Assembly (NCBI GenBank): GCA_049976245.1
Contig: JBMFIQ010000001.1
Coordinates: 62,001 to 126,000 of the forward strand
Reading direction: 5' to 3'
DNA length: 64,000 bases
Source of the DNA: Microbacter sp049976245
GTDB lineage: Bacteria; Bacteroidota; Bacteroidia; Bacteroidales; Paludibacteraceae
Below the pieces are notes generated by a model. It ran no database searches and was not told the DNA's origin. It saw only the letters and a list, made by a program, of their open reading frames with translations. Shown here piece after piece: positions 18,472 to 28,361 of this stretch. Position numbers and translations under genes: made by a program. Each line of letters begins with the position of its first letter. Position 1 is the first letter of the stretch.

Positions 18472-21400
18472 ATGAGAAAAGTAATGACTCTATTATGCCT
18501 ATTGATTGGCATAAGTTGGGCCTCGGCTCAAACAAATGTGACAGGAGTAGTTATTTCGGCGGATGACGGACAACCCATTATTGGAGCCTCCGTTGTTGTA
18601 AAAGGAACTACTCATGGTACGATTACCGATGCAAACGGTAAATTCAGTCTTAGTGTACCTGCCGACAATAAGACATTGGTCTTTTCGTATGTTGGGATGA
18701 ACAAGCAGGAATTGGAAGCAAAACCCAACATGCGCGTCATCATGCATTCTAATGCACAACAGATGAACGAAGTGGTGGTCACCGCATTTGGGATCAAAAA
18801 AGATCAAAAGGCATTGGGTTATGCGGCAACCGATGTTAGCGCTAAAGAATTGGAAAGAGCAGGAAATACCGGTTTGTCGGGTGCTTTGGACGGCAAAGTG
18901 ACCGGCGTGACCGTTACGCCATCGAGCGGGATGCCCGGGGCTTCTTCTTTGATCACCATTCGTGGTGCCCGTTCTTTTACGGGGGATAATACGCCCCTTT
19001 ATGTCATTGACGGGATGCCGATTGCATCAACGCCTGACATTTCGACCGGAAACAGCGTTACGGGATCCGACTATTCTGACCGTGGTGCGGACATTGACCC
19101 AAACAACATTGCCAGCATTACCGTATTAAAAGGACAGGCTGCTGCTGCTTTGTACGGGATTCGTGCTTCCAACGGGGTCATCATCATTACCACAAAAAAC
19201 GGTCAAGGGCTGGCTAAAGGCAAACCGGAAGTTAGCTTTACCACCAACAACGCGGTAGCAAACATTGCTCGTTATCCAAACTTGCAAAACATTTGGGCTC
19301 AAGGAAGTTATGGAAGATATGTTCCTACTTCTTCCCAATCGTGGGGGCCGCTTATTGTTAATTTACCCAAGGATGCCAAGTACGGTGGAGAAACCACCAA
19401 TACCTACACCAATAAGTACGGGATGCACCCGGGGATGTATTATGTTCCTCAACTCGCCAATGCCGGTTTGGATCCTTGGACAACCCCTCATGTGTACAAC
19501 AACATTAAAGACTTTTTCCGTTTGGGATTTACTACCAGCAACATGTTTAACGTTGCCCAATCCACCGGAACAACCAACTATTCGGTATCGCTTTCAACCA
19601 TGAATCAAACCGGGATCATTCCATCTACCGGCATGAATCGTTACAATGTAAGCGGATCCATTGAAACCAAGTTGAACGACCATTGGAAGACCGGCATCAA
19701 TACCAATTACGTGCAGGATCGAATCTTAAAAACAACCAGTGCAAACGACGGGATTGTTGCTTTGGTTTATCCTTCTCCGGCATCGTACGATTTGAAAGGG
19801 ATTCCTTATCATTATGCCAACAACCCGTACAAGGAAAACGCATACCGTTCAACAGCTTCATTTGACGATCCTTACTGGTCATTAACGAACAATTTGTTTG
19901 ATGAAACAACCAATCGTTTCTTTGGTAATGTGTACACCACTTATTCAGCCAAATGGAACAACAATCAAACCTTGGATGTGAAGTATCAGTTGGGAGCAGA
20001 CAGTTATTCAACGCTTTATGAAACCATTTGGGGTTACGGACACCAAGGCGGACAAGGTTCTGCCGATGAACTGATGTTCAAACGTACCACCATCAACTCG
20101 TTGCTGACTGCCAATTACGATTGGAAAATCAGTTCCGATTGGGATTTTACCGCTTTGGTTGGGAACGAAATCAATGACGAAACAACCAAGTCGGTTGATG
20201 CATACGGACAAACTTTCAACTGGCCGGGATGGAATAACTTGAACAATACGATTACGAAACAAAATACCATTTCGCAATTAGGAAACCGTACCGTAGGATT
20301 TTTTGGTAACTTGTCGGCTTCGTGGAAAGACATGTTATACCTGAATGTTACGGGACGTAACGATGTGGTTTCAACCATGCCTCCTCATCACCGCAGTTTC
20401 TTCTACCCTTCTGCTTCACTTGGGTTCATCGTTACCGAATTGCCCGGTGTTAGAAGTCATGCATTGAGCTATTTGAAGTTGAGAGCTTCCTATGCTCAGG
20501 TAGGTCAGGCAGGACAATATTTGCCTAACTACTATGCAGTGCCGACTTATGGCGGAGGTTATTGGAGTGGTTCTCCCATTGTTTATCCAATCAATGGTCA
20601 AAATGCCTTTAAGTTGTCAACTACGGTGTATGATCCAAACTTGCGGCCTCAAAATACCAAGTCATACGAAGGTGGATTTGATTTGAAAATGTTTGGCAAT
20701 TTATTGGTGTTGAATTATACCTTCTCGCGTCAAAATGTAACCGATCAAATTTTTGCCGTTCCATTGGCCGGATCAACAGGTGCTTCTCAATTAATGACCA
20801 ATGGTGGAGCCATTCATACCAATACGCATGAAATTACGCTGGGAATCAATCCGATTCGTACAGCTAACGTTGAATGGGACAACCAATTCAACTGGACTAA
20901 AATGTTGAATTATGTTGACAAATTGGCTCCAGGCGTCAATAGCATTTTCCTTGGTGGATTTACCACGCCGCAGGTTCGTGCTCAAGCCGGACAACAATTC
21001 CCGGTTATTTACGGGGTTACGTACCAACGCGACAGCAAGGGGAATTTAGTGGTCGATGACAGTGGGCTTCCCATTGCAGGCGCTCCGGGCGTCATTGGAA
21101 AAGTTGCACCAAACTTCAATTTGGATTACAATACCACGCTTCGTCTGTGGAAGGTGACCCTGAATGCTGTATTGAGCTGGAAAGATGGTGGCCAAATGTA
21201 CGGTGGAACTGATGGATTGTTGGGATTCTATGGAAGAGGTGCCAACACCACCAACAGAGGGGATATCATTGTTCAAGGTGTTCATACCGACGGTACGCCG
21301 AACACGACTTCGGTCAAATTGCAAGATTATTTTGCTGCTATCAACAACATTGACGAATCATCCATTTACAATAATTCATTTATTAAATTACGTGAATTGT

Positions 21401-21600
21401 CCGTGTCATATCCTTTATTGAGCCATGGAGGAGTCACTTTAGATCTTTCTCTTTATGTTCGTAATATCTTGATTTGGACCAACTATCCAAACTTTGACCC
21501 CGAAGCTTCTCAAGGAAACACGACCATGGCAGGTGCCTTTGAACGATTCTCACTTCCGCAAACATCGAGTTACGGGATGGGATTGCATTTGAAATTCTAA
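18472..21600 (+). CDS. SusC/RagA-type TonB-dependent outer membrane receptor
   Basis: A 1042-residue outer-membrane transporter. It has a signal peptide of about 20 residues ending ASAQ, a carboxypeptidase D regulatory-like domain at about 22-100 (GVVISADDGQPIIGASVVVKG), a TonB-box-like EVVVTAFG at about 100, and a plug domain with the SusC signature (YVIDGMPI, NPNNIASITVLKGQAAAALYGIRASNGVIIITTK). A long beta barrel follows and ends in an aromatic-rich strand (GLHLKF). It pairs with the SusD-like lipoprotein 21 bp downstream and should import a large solute. No enzyme, anti-sigma or hybrid sensor gene is adjacent, so the substrate cannot be guessed. Confidence 0.95.
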   Translation: MRKVMTLLCLLIGISWASAQTNVTGVVISADDGQPIIGASVVVKGTTHGTITDANGKFSLSVPADNKTLVFSYVGMNKQELEAKPNMRVIMHSNAQQMNEVVVTAFGIKKDQKALGYAATDVSAKELERAGNTGLSGALDGKVTGVTVTPSSGMPGASSLITIRGARSFTGDNTPLYVIDGMPIASTPDISTGNSVTGSDYSDRGADIDPNNIASITVLKGQAAAALYGIRASNGVIIITTKNGQGLAKGKPEVSFTTNNAVANIARYPNLQNIWAQGSYGRYVPTSSQSWGPLIVNLPKDAKYGGETTNTYTNKYGMHPGMYYVPQLANAGLDPWTTPHVYNNIKDFFRLGFTTSNMFNVAQSTGTTNYSVSLSTMNQTGIIPSTGMNRYNVSGSIETKLNDHWKTGINTNYVQDRILKTTSANDGIVALVYPSPASYDLKGIPYHYANNPYKENAYRSTASFDDPYWSLTNNLFDETTNRFFGNVYTTYSAKWNNNQTLDVKYQLGADSYSTLYETIWGYGHQGGQGSADELMFKRTTINSLLTANYDWKISSDWDFTALVGNEINDETTKSVDAYGQTFNWPGWNNLNNTITKQNTISQLGNRTVGFFGNLSASWKDMLYLNVTGRNDVVSTMPPHHRSFFYPSASLGFIVTELPGVRSHALSYLKLRASYAQVGQAGQYLPNYYAVPTYGGGYWSGSPIVYPINGQNAFKLSTTVYDPNLRPQNTKSYEGGFDLKMFGNLLVLNYTFSRQNVTDQIFAVPLAGSTGASQLMTNGGAIHTNTHEITLGINPIRTANVEWDNQFNWTKMLNYVDKLAPGVNSIFLGGFTTPQVRAQAGQQFPVIYGVTYQRDSKGNLVVDDSGLPIAGAPGVIGKVAPNFNLDYNTTLRLWKVTLNAVLSWKDGGQMYGGTDGLLGFYGRGANTTNRGDIIVQGVHTDGTPNTTSVKLQDYFAAINNIDESSIYNNSFIKLRELSVSYPLLSHGGVTLDLSLYVRNILIWTNYPNFDPEASQGNTTMAGAFERFSLPQTSSYGMGLHLKF

Positions 21601-21621
21601 TTTTTTAATCTGATGTACATT

Positions 21622-23220
21622 ATGAAAAAGAAAATAAATCTTTCAAAATGGGTGATCATGGGATTAGGCATTGGGTTGTTATCCTCTTGTTCCGATTCCA
21701 TTATGAACAGAATCAACAACAATCCCGATAACCCGTTAACTGCGGCTTCCAAATTTGTTGTTTCGGACTTGGAAACTTCAACCGCTTTCAATGTGGTTGG
21801 GTCAGATTTGTCCTTCTATGCTTCCCTTTATATGGAACACGAAGTGGGAACATACGGCCAAATGTATGATGCCGAGTTGCGTCAAACCCAGCCGGTATCG
21901 GCTACCACGTATGACAATGCATGGATCTATTTGTATAACAACTTGAAAAATGCAAAAATTGTTATTAAGAATTGTTCGGCAGGTGGGCCTGAAGCAGGCA
22001 ACAACGTAACGAAAGGCGTTGCCGAAGTGTTGGCTGCCTACAACTCGGCCATCATTGCCGATATGTTTGGTGATGCTCCTTACAGTCAAGCTGCCGATTT
22101 GAATATTCCTGCACCGGGCTCATACCTGAATCCCAAAATTGATACGCAACAATCTATTTATCAGGCTGTTTTTGCTTATTTGGATCAGGCTATAACTGAT
22201 TTACAGGGAAGTGATGCTGCTGCAACCGGTCCGCTTGGCACTCATGATTTTATTTTTGGAAATGCGGCCAATCCCGCTGCTCAATGGATTAAGTTTGCTT
22301 ACGGATTGAAAGCACGCTACACCATGCATTTGTTGTATCGCAGTGCAAATCAGGCACAGGATTTGCAAAATATCATTGCCTGGGCGAACAAATCATTTAA
22401 TTCGGCTTCAGACGATGCCAAGTATGCCGTTTATCAAGGTTACGGATCAGCCGCCGATAGTCCGTTTGCTGAATTTTACTTCGATCGTGACTATTTTTCG
22501 GTAAGCCAAAGTTTTGTTGATAAATTGGTTAAACGCAATGACCCGCGTGCCAGTGTGCTGTTTATGAGCGGTGGTTGGTCACTTCGCACTGATCCGTCAC
22601 AAATCTATGCAGCTCCTAACGGAAATCCCACACAACAAATGGATGTGTATGACGTTTCTGTTTACAGTTTAGGGTTTGAAGTTCCTACCGATTTGTTGAG
22701 TTATCATGAACTGCAATTCTTGAAAGCAGAAGCCTTTTCACGCTTAGGCAATCAGGATTCGGCTTGGGCATGTATGTCAAATGGTGTACGGAGTTGTATT
22801 GCTACCAAAATCACCACTCTGGCTAACATTGTCAATACCGATCCAACGGTACAAATGTACAATGGTGGTCCGTTGGGCATGTCAACCATTCCTGATTCGG
22901 CAGTGGTTAATTACCTAAACAACAATGTAAAACGGTTGTTCCAAGATTATCCTACTCGTGAAATCATGGTACAAAAATACTTGGCATTGTACGGCGGTGA
23001 AGGTGAAGCATTGGAAGTGTACAACGATTATCGCCGTCTGAAAGCTATGGGACAAGCTTCATTCATCACCTTGGAAAATCCGTTGGATGCTACCAAGTTC
23101 CCGTTGCGTTACACTTACGGAACTTCGGATGTAACAGCCAATCCAAACGTAGCTAATGCTTACGGCAACGGGCAGTATGTATATACGGATCCTGTTTGGT
23201 GGGCAGGCGGAACGCATTAA
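21622..23220 (+). CDS. SusD/RagB-family nutrient-binding outer membrane lipoprotein
   Basis: A 532-residue lipoprotein with lipobox LLSSC, so Cys23 should be lipidated, and an N-terminal SDSIMNRINNNPDNP typical of the SusD-like_2 subgroup. The helical (TPR-like) body includes motifs such as AAYNSAIIADMFGDAPYSQA. It caps the SusC channel and binds the ligand at the cell surface. I chose ATG 21622 (MKKKINLSKW) because it gives a compact signal peptide; an ATG at 21613 adds three residues. The pair is transcribed as susC-susD and closed by a terminator. Confidence 0.92.
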   Translation: MKKKINLSKWVIMGLGIGLLSSCSDSIMNRINNNPDNPLTAASKFVVSDLETSTAFNVVGSDLSFYASLYMEHEVGTYGQMYDAELRQTQPVSATTYDNAWIYLYNNLKNAKIVIKNCSAGGPEAGNNVTKGVAEVLAAYNSAIIADMFGDAPYSQAADLNIPAPGSYLNPKIDTQQSIYQAVFAYLDQAITDLQGSDAAATGPLGTHDFIFGNAANPAAQWIKFAYGLKARYTMHLLYRSANQAQDLQNIIAWANKSFNSASDDAKYAVYQGYGSAADSPFAEFYFDRDYFSVSQSFVDKLVKRNDPRASVLFMSGGWSLRTDPSQIYAAPNGNPTQQMDVYDVSVYSLGFEVPTDLLSYHELQFLKAEAFSRLGNQDSAWACMSNGVRSCIATKITTLANIVNTDPTVQMYNGGPLGMSTIPDSAVVNYLNNNVKRLFQDYPTREIMVQKYLALYGGEGEALEVYNDYRRLKAMGQASFITLENPLDATKFPLRYTYGTSDVTANPNVANAYGNGQYVYTDPVWWAGGTH

Positions 23221-23247
23221 ATCGTTTCTCCATTTTATCTTAAGAAG

Positions 23248-23282
23248 CTGCCTCGGTTGTAAAAGACCAAGGCAGTTTTTTT
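23248..23282 (+). terminator. intrinsic terminator of susC/susD
   Basis: CTGCCT (23248-23253) and GGT pair with ACC and AGGCAG (ending 23275) around one mismatch, loop of about 8 nt, followed by seven T. Confidence 0.85.
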
Positions 23283-23376
23283 ATTAATGCTTTTAGCAAC
23301 GATTTGCATCAAATGAAAAGAAAAAACCAAAAATTAACCGCAATCATAAGGATTATGTAATGTAGTATTTTAGCAT

Positions 23377-23384
23377 TATCTTTG
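23377..23384 (+). promoter_or_regulatory. -7 box TATCTTTG for rsfS
   Basis: Exact TAnnTTTG match, 92 bases before the chosen rsfS start. Confidence 0.5.
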
Positions 23385-23475
23385 TAACTTAATTTGTGGA
23401 GTACCATGCTTCTATTGTTTTAAGAAGGAGATGCATTGTCCTCTCGTAGTTCATATTATTTTACGGAGATACCGA

Positions 23476-23832
23476 ATGGATAGCAAACAGTTAGTGAATT
23501 CCATTGTAGAAGGAATTCAGGAAAAAAAAGGGAAAAACATTGTTGTAGTGGATTTAACTAAGTTCGAAAATGCAGCGTGCAGTTTTTTTGTCATTTGCGA
23601 AGGAGACTCCACAACGCATATTTCGGCCATCACACGATCGGTAAAAGATTACGTGCACAAAAAAACGGAAACTAAGCCGGTAGCTATTGACGGAACAGAT
23701 AACGCACAGTGGGTGGCGATGGATTACCTACAAGCCATTGTGCATATTTTCCAGCAGGAGCCACGCATGTTTTACGACATTGAACACTTATGGGCCGATG
23801 CTGAAATTGTAAAGATTGCAAACATGGCCTGA
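23476..23832 (+). CDS. rsfS: ribosomal silencing factor RsfS
   Basis: RsfS (Iojap/DUF143) binds ribosomal protein uL14 and blocks subunit joining in starved cells. The 118-residue product has the family core VVVDLTKFENAACSFFVICEGDSTTHISAI and DNAQWVAMDY. I start at ATG 23476 because a GGAG lies at normal distance before it and homologs begin near MDSKQLVNSI. An in-frame ATG at 23431 directly abuts an AAGGAG and would add 15 unusual residues. It opens the rsfS-ftsH-LUD-cdsA block. Confidence 0.92.
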   Translation: MDSKQLVNSIVEGIQEKKGKNIVVVDLTKFENAACSFFVICEGDSTTHISAITRSVKDYVHKKTETKPVAIDGTDNAQWVAMDYLQAIVHIFQQEPRMFYDIEHLWADAEIVKIANMA

Positions 23833-23945
23833 TTCACCGAGCGGACATTGGTGGAAACAACAAACAGGCAACATTAATTGTAACTTCAAGAAAGTATCAT
23901 TTATTCCGTCAATGCGACGGATTTCAATTTTTTTGATTCTATTTT

Positions 23946-25982
23946 ATGGATGTAAACAACAATAATTTAGGCAGATCGCCAAATAACCCCTTAAATAAAA
24001 GACAGCCAAACCGTCAAAATTTCTTGTACGGTTTTTATGCTATCATTGCCATTGGTCTGATTGCCATGACTTTTTTTGCTCAATCAGGAAGTACTAAGGA
24101 AGTCTCATATTCTGATTTTCAAGGTTACATTACCAACAACTACATTAGTAAAGTTACGGTTACTTCAAATCAAAATTATGCCACGGCTACTGTCAAAAAA
24201 GGCTTTTTAACGCCTGTTTTTGGGGCGGACTCGGCAAAATACGTTCAAAATCCGCAGATTACCGTTCGGTTTGGATCAGCACAGGAGATCCAAAATTTTT
24301 TATCGGCGGAGCGTGCCAACAAACAGTTTACCGGTGAAGTGTTCTATCAAAAAGAAAACGATTATTTCAACACATTTCTTTACTCTATTTTACCCATTGT
24401 GTTGATGATTGCGTTCTTTATCTTCCTTTCACGCCGAATGAGTGGTGGTGCAGGTGGTTCCGGAGGAATTTTTTCGGTGGGGAAATCGAAAGCACAATTG
24501 TTTGACAAAACAACAGCCGAAAATAAAGTGACTTTTAAGGATGTGGCGGGATTGGACGGTGCAAAACAAGAGGTGGAGGAAATTGTCTCCTTTCTGCGCA
24601 ATCCGAAGCGTTACACGGAGCTGGGAGGAAAAATTCCCAAAGGCGCTTTGTTGGTTGGCCCTCCGGGAACGGGTAAAACATTGTTGGCCAAGGCTGTTGC
24701 CGGAGAAGCTGACGTGCCGTTTTTTTCCATGTCGGGATCAGATTTTGTGGAAATGTTTGTAGGGGTTGGGGCATCACGTGTCAGAGACCTTTTTCGTCAA
24801 GCCAAGGAGAAATCGCCTTGCATCATTTTTATTGATGAAATTGACGCCATCGGGAGAGCTCGCGGTCGAAATCCAAATTTAGGTGCTAACGATGAACGTG
24901 AAAATACGCTCAATCAGTTGCTTACCGAAATGGATGGGTTTGGTTCCAATAGCGGTGTCATCATCTTGGGGGCAACCAATCGTGCCGATATTTTGGATAA
25001 AGCCTTGCTTCGGGCCGGTCGGTTCGATCGTCAAATCCACGTAGAATTGCCAGATTTACACGAACGTATCGATATTTTCAAGGTTCATTTGCGTCCTATT
25101 AAAATTGATGCAAGTTTGGACATCGATTTTTTGGCACGTCAAACTCCGGGTTTTTCGGGAGCCGATATTGCCAATGTGTGCAATGAAGCGGCGTTAATTG
25201 CTGCCCGCAAAGGAAAGAAATCGGTTGAAAAACAAGATTTTATCGATGCAGTCGATCGCATTGTGGGTGGTTTGGAACGTAAAACCAAATTGACTACTTT
25301 GTCCGAAAAGAAATCGATTGCATTTCACGAGGCAGGTCATGCAACGGTAAGTTGGATGTTGCAATTTGCCAATCCGTTGGTCAAGGTGACCATTGTGCCT
25401 CGAGGTGAGGCATTGGGAGCTGCCTGGTATTTGCCCGAAGAGCGCAAACTCACCACCGAAGAGCACATGATGGATCAAATTTGTGCCACGCTTGGCGGCA
25501 GAGCTGCCGAGGAATTGTTTTTCGGTTCTCCTTCAACAGGTGCTCTAAACGATTTGGAACAAGTGACCAAACAAGCATATGCCATGGTTGCTTACTACGG
25601 CATGAGCGATAAATTGCCCAATGTGAGTTATTACGACTCAACAGGCAGCTATGAATATGGATTTTCGAAGCCTTACAGTGACGAAACAGCCAATTTGATT
25701 GATGCTGAAGCAAAGCGCATCATTCAGGAACAGTTTGAGCGCGCCAAACAAATTTTGACGGAACATCAAAAGGGACATCATCAATTGGCCAATTTGTTGA
25801 TTGAGCGTGAAGTGATTTTTACGGAAGACATGGAGCGTATTTTCGGCAAAAGACCTTGGACATCGAGAGCAGATGAATTGATGCAGGAAACCGATGAAAA
25901 GGAGGGACAGATTGCGTCCACCGATTCAGCCCAAAGTAATGAGGAAGATTTAGCCTCAAGCGATGTACAAACAGAGGAATAA
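23946..25982 (+). CDS. ftsH: ATP-dependent zinc metalloprotease FtsH
   Basis: FtsH is an inner-membrane hexameric protease that degrades misfolded membrane proteins and some regulators. The 678-residue protein has membrane segments at about 27-46 and 142-162 flanking a periplasmic domain. The AAA domain has Walker A GPPGTGKT (238-245), Walker B IIFIDEID (293-300) and the pore motif MFVGVGASRVR. The peptidase zinc site is HEAGH (461-465). The acidic low-complexity C-terminal tail is common in the family. It lies between rsfS and the LUD gene. Confidence 0.97.
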   Translation: MDVNNNNLGRSPNNPLNKRQPNRQNFLYGFYAIIAIGLIAMTFFAQSGSTKEVSYSDFQGYITNNYISKVTVTSNQNYATATVKKGFLTPVFGADSAKYVQNPQITVRFGSAQEIQNFLSAERANKQFTGEVFYQKENDYFNTFLYSILPIVLMIAFFIFLSRRMSGGAGGSGGIFSVGKSKAQLFDKTTAENKVTFKDVAGLDGAKQEVEEIVSFLRNPKRYTELGGKIPKGALLVGPPGTGKTLLAKAVAGEADVPFFSMSGSDFVEMFVGVGASRVRDLFRQAKEKSPCIIFIDEIDAIGRARGRNPNLGANDERENTLNQLLTEMDGFGSNSGVIILGATNRADILDKALLRAGRFDRQIHVELPDLHERIDIFKVHLRPIKIDASLDIDFLARQTPGFSGADIANVCNEAALIAARKGKKSVEKQDFIDAVDRIVGGLERKTKLTTLSEKKSIAFHEAGHATVSWMLQFANPLVKVTIVPRGEALGAAWYLPEERKLTTEEHMMDQICATLGGRAAEELFFGSPSTGALNDLEQVTKQAYAMVAYYGMSDKLPNVSYYDSTGSYEYGFSKPYSDETANLIDAEAKRIIQEQFERAKQILTEHQKGHHQLANLLIEREVIFTEDMERIFGKRPWTSRADELMQETDEKEGQIASTDSAQSNEEDLASSDVQTEE

Positions 25983-25988
25983 AATTAT

Positions 25989-26651
25989 TTGATCTTGACT
26001 GCTCGAGAAGCCATATTGAATCGAATTGCTGATGCTAAACGGCTGGCACCTGTTCAAATCCCCAAAGAACCTGATTGGAATGAAAGTGGCTTCATGCCCA
26101 TTTCAATGCCGTTGATCGATTGTTTTTCGAAAGAAATTCAGGAAGTTAGCGGAGAATGTATCGTTGTCGGAAGCGAGCGTGAAGCCATGCAGCGACTTTC
26201 AGAGCGAATGAAGCAGGAGGATGTCACGGAGCTTTATTGTCGTGATGAATCGTTGACGAAAATGATGCAGGATGCTGCGATTTCCGTTTCTTCGGCTGCC
26301 GAAAAGTTTGTGAGCATGAAGATAGGCATAACGCGTTGCGAATTTTTAGTTGCACGAACCGGCAGTGTATTGGTTTCGTCGGCTCATGCTTCAGGCAGAC
26401 AGATGAATGTGTTTCCTCCCATTCACGTTGTTTTGGCTTATTCATCGCAATTGGTGCCTTATGTGGTCGATGCTTATGCGGCGATGAGGCAAAAATATGG
26501 AGATGCGCTTCCGTCGTTTGTTTCGTTGATTACGGGTCCAAGTCGGACTGCCGATATTGAAAAGACACTGGTTTTGGGAGCTCACGGTCCCAAAAAATTG
26601 TGGGTGTTGATCGTGAAAAATGATACAGGTGAAATGTCTTCCATTGTTTAA
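25989..26651 (+). CDS. LUD-domain (LutC/YkgG-like) protein
   Basis: The 220-residue protein has the LUD fold (COG1556) with the signature LVARTGSVLVSSAHASGRQMNVFPPIHVV. LutC is part of a lactate oxidation complex, but no lutA or lutB lies beside this gene. Its fixed place between ftsH and cdsA suggests a different or housekeeping role. No in-frame ATG is available between the ftsH stop (25982) and the conserved region, so a TTG start at 25989 (or 25995) is likely; the gene begins 6 bp after ftsH and is probably coupled to it. Confidence 0.82.
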   Translation: MILTAREAILNRIADAKRLAPVQIPKEPDWNESGFMPISMPLIDCFSKEIQEVSGECIVVGSEREAMQRLSERMKQEDVTELYCRDESLTKMMQDAAISVSSAAEKFVSMKIGITRCEFLVARTGSVLVSSAHASGRQMNVFPPIHVVLAYSSQLVPYVVDAYAAMRQKYGDALPSFVSLITGPSRTADIEKTLVLGAHGPKKLWVLIVKNDTGEMSSIV

Positions 26652-26680
26652 CGGAATATAGGTTCCGACAAAACGCAATA

Positions 26681-26712
26681 CCCGATTTGACCTTGAAAAA
26701 CAATAATAAACG
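26681..26712 (+). promoter_or_regulatory. A-rich leader of cdsA shared with aroA
   Basis: The bases before the cdsA ATG read ATTTGACCTTGAAAAACAAT and then AATAAACG. The leader of aroA at 63884-63914 reads almost the same. Similar A-rich leaders without Shine-Dalgarno occur before folE and the repeated small ORF at 60714. Confidence 0.45.
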
Positions 26713-27537
26713 ATGAATAATTTATTGAAAAGAAGTGCTACCGGAACGCTTTTTGTGGCAGCCATTGTAGGTTCAGTTTGCGGCGGCTATCTTTTTTTTG
26801 CGGGATTATTTTTAATCATTCTTGCGTTAACCATCTGGGAATTTTATTCCATAGCCAATCACGGTGAAAAAAACTTTGTTGAACCTACGGCTGCGTTTAT
26901 TGTCAGCATTGCGCTTTATGTGTCTCCGCTTGCTTATCGTCTTGGATTTCAATGGTTTTTGCTTGATATAGCCCTGTATGTGGTCGGAAGCGTGTTCATT
27001 CTTGGCAGTGAGTTGTTTTATACGCATACCAATCCGTTGCACAGTTGGTCGCTTTTCATTACTGGACAAGTTTATATCGTCATTCCGTTCATGTTGTTAA
27101 ACGCGATGAACACTTTGTTTCCGTCTTGTTTTCTGCTGGCTTTTTTTGTCTTGATTTGGGCTTATGATTCAGGGGCTTATCTTGTAGGTGTTTCCATTGG
27201 GAAACATCGTTTGTTGGAGCGTGTTTCTCCCAAGAAATCATGGGAAGGTGCCATTGGAGGATGGCTTATTGCTTGTGGTATGTCGGCCGTGTTTGCTCAT
27301 TTCATTCCCCAAATATCTTTGCCTGAATGGATGCTTTATGCAACCCTTGTGGCTGTGTTTGGGACGTTGGGCGATTTGATGGAGTCGTTAATGAAACGCA
27401 CCTTGCAAATTAAAGATTCAGGAAAAATTCTGCCGGGTCACGGAGGTATGCTCGATCGTTTTGACAGTTTGTTGTTAAGCACGCCGATAATTTTTGTATA
27501 TTTGCTTTTTCTTTTGAAAGTGGCTGCGAAAATGTGA
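26713..27537 (+). CDS. cdsA: phosphatidate cytidylyltransferase
   Basis: CdsA makes CDP-diacylglycerol from phosphatidic acid and CTP, the branch point for membrane phospholipids. The 274-residue integral membrane protein has several hydrophobic segments. It carries the family signature: SPKKSWEGAIGG, then KDSGKILPGHGGMLDRFDSLL with the Asp residues that bind metal. Downstream psd continues the pathway to phosphatidylethanolamine. Length is normal. Confidence 0.95.
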   Translation: MNNLLKRSATGTLFVAAIVGSVCGGYLFFAGLFLIILALTIWEFYSIANHGEKNFVEPTAAFIVSIALYVSPLAYRLGFQWFLLDIALYVVGSVFILGSELFYTHTNPLHSWSLFITGQVYIVIPFMLLNAMNTLFPSCFLLAFFVLIWAYDSGAYLVGVSIGKHRLLERVSPKKSWEGAIGGWLIACGMSAVFAHFIPQISLPEWMLYATLVAVFGTLGDLMESLMKRTLQIKDSGKILPGHGGMLDRFDSLLLSTPIIFVYLLFLLKVAAKM

Positions 27538-27701
27538 ACGACACGTTGAGAAAGCATCACCGAAAAATTGTATTCTTGCGCTTTCTTCCGTCCCATCGGG
27601 GAAGGGCGCTGCCTGACATAAAATAGAATTGGGAACCGATGCATGGAGTTTCGTTTTTTTACGGGGTGCGTTCCATGAGACATTAAAACAAAGATTTACG
27701 T

Positions 27702-28361
27702 ATGAAGATTCATAGAGAGGGGCGATGGATATTGTCCTCATTGTTATTTATCTTATTGCTAATCAATATTATCATTTATTTTAGCTTTTCAAAAGTCTTT
27801 TTGGAAATTAACATTTTAATTTCCATTCTAACCATCATGTTTTTTACCTATTTTTTCAGAAATCCTTCACGGGCAGGCAACATTGACGATCCAAGTCTCA
27901 TCATTGCTCCGGCTGACGGCACGGTGGTTGTGATAGAACCAACCATGGAAAATGAATATTTTCACGATAAACGGATTCAGGTTTCCATATTTATGTCGAT
28001 TTTCAATATTCATGCTAATTGGTATCCCATTGCAGGGACGGTAAAGTATGTGAAGCATCACAACGGGAAACATTTTGCTGCATATCGACCAAAATCGAGT
28101 CGTGAAAATGAACGTTGTTCGGTGGTAATTGAAACTCCTTTAAAAACGCAGATTTTAGTACGTCAGATTGCCGGTGTGCTGGCCAGAAGAATCGTTACTT
28201 ATGCCGCACCGCAAAAAAGTTGCCACCTCAATGAACATCTTGGTTTCATCAAGTTTGGTTCACGCGTTGACCTCTTTTTGCCGATGGATACTGAAATTTA
28301 TGTGACACATGGAGAGAAAACCGTTGGCAATGAGACGATTATTGCACGGCTCAACGAGTAA
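27702..28361 (+). CDS. psd: phosphatidylserine decarboxylase proenzyme (short form)
   Basis: Psd converts phosphatidylserine to phosphatidylethanolamine with a self-made pyruvoyl group. The 219-residue proenzyme is the short, membrane-anchored class with hydrophobic segments at about 10-50. It has the motifs FFRNPSR, IIAPADGTVV and FNIHANWYPIAG, and the cleavage pair Gly186-Ser187 in GFIKFGSRVD. It follows cdsA by 164 bp. Its stop codon touches the stop codon of the convergent comF gene. Confidence 0.95.
   Translation: MKIHREGRWILSSLLFILLLINIIIYFSFSKVFLEINILISILTIMFFTYFFRNPSRAGNIDDPSLIIAPADGTVVVIEPTMENEYFHDKRIQVSIFMSIFNIHANWYPIAGTVKYVKHHNGKHFAAYRPKSSRENERCSVVIETPLKTQILVRQIAGVLARRIVTYAAPQKSCHLNEHLGFIKFGSRVDLFLPMDTEIYVTHGEKTVGNETIIARLNE

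Noticed and set aside
27578..27609. G/C-rich imperfect hairpin between cdsA and psd
   Set aside because: Bulged stem without a T-run; not a convincing terminator or riboswitch.
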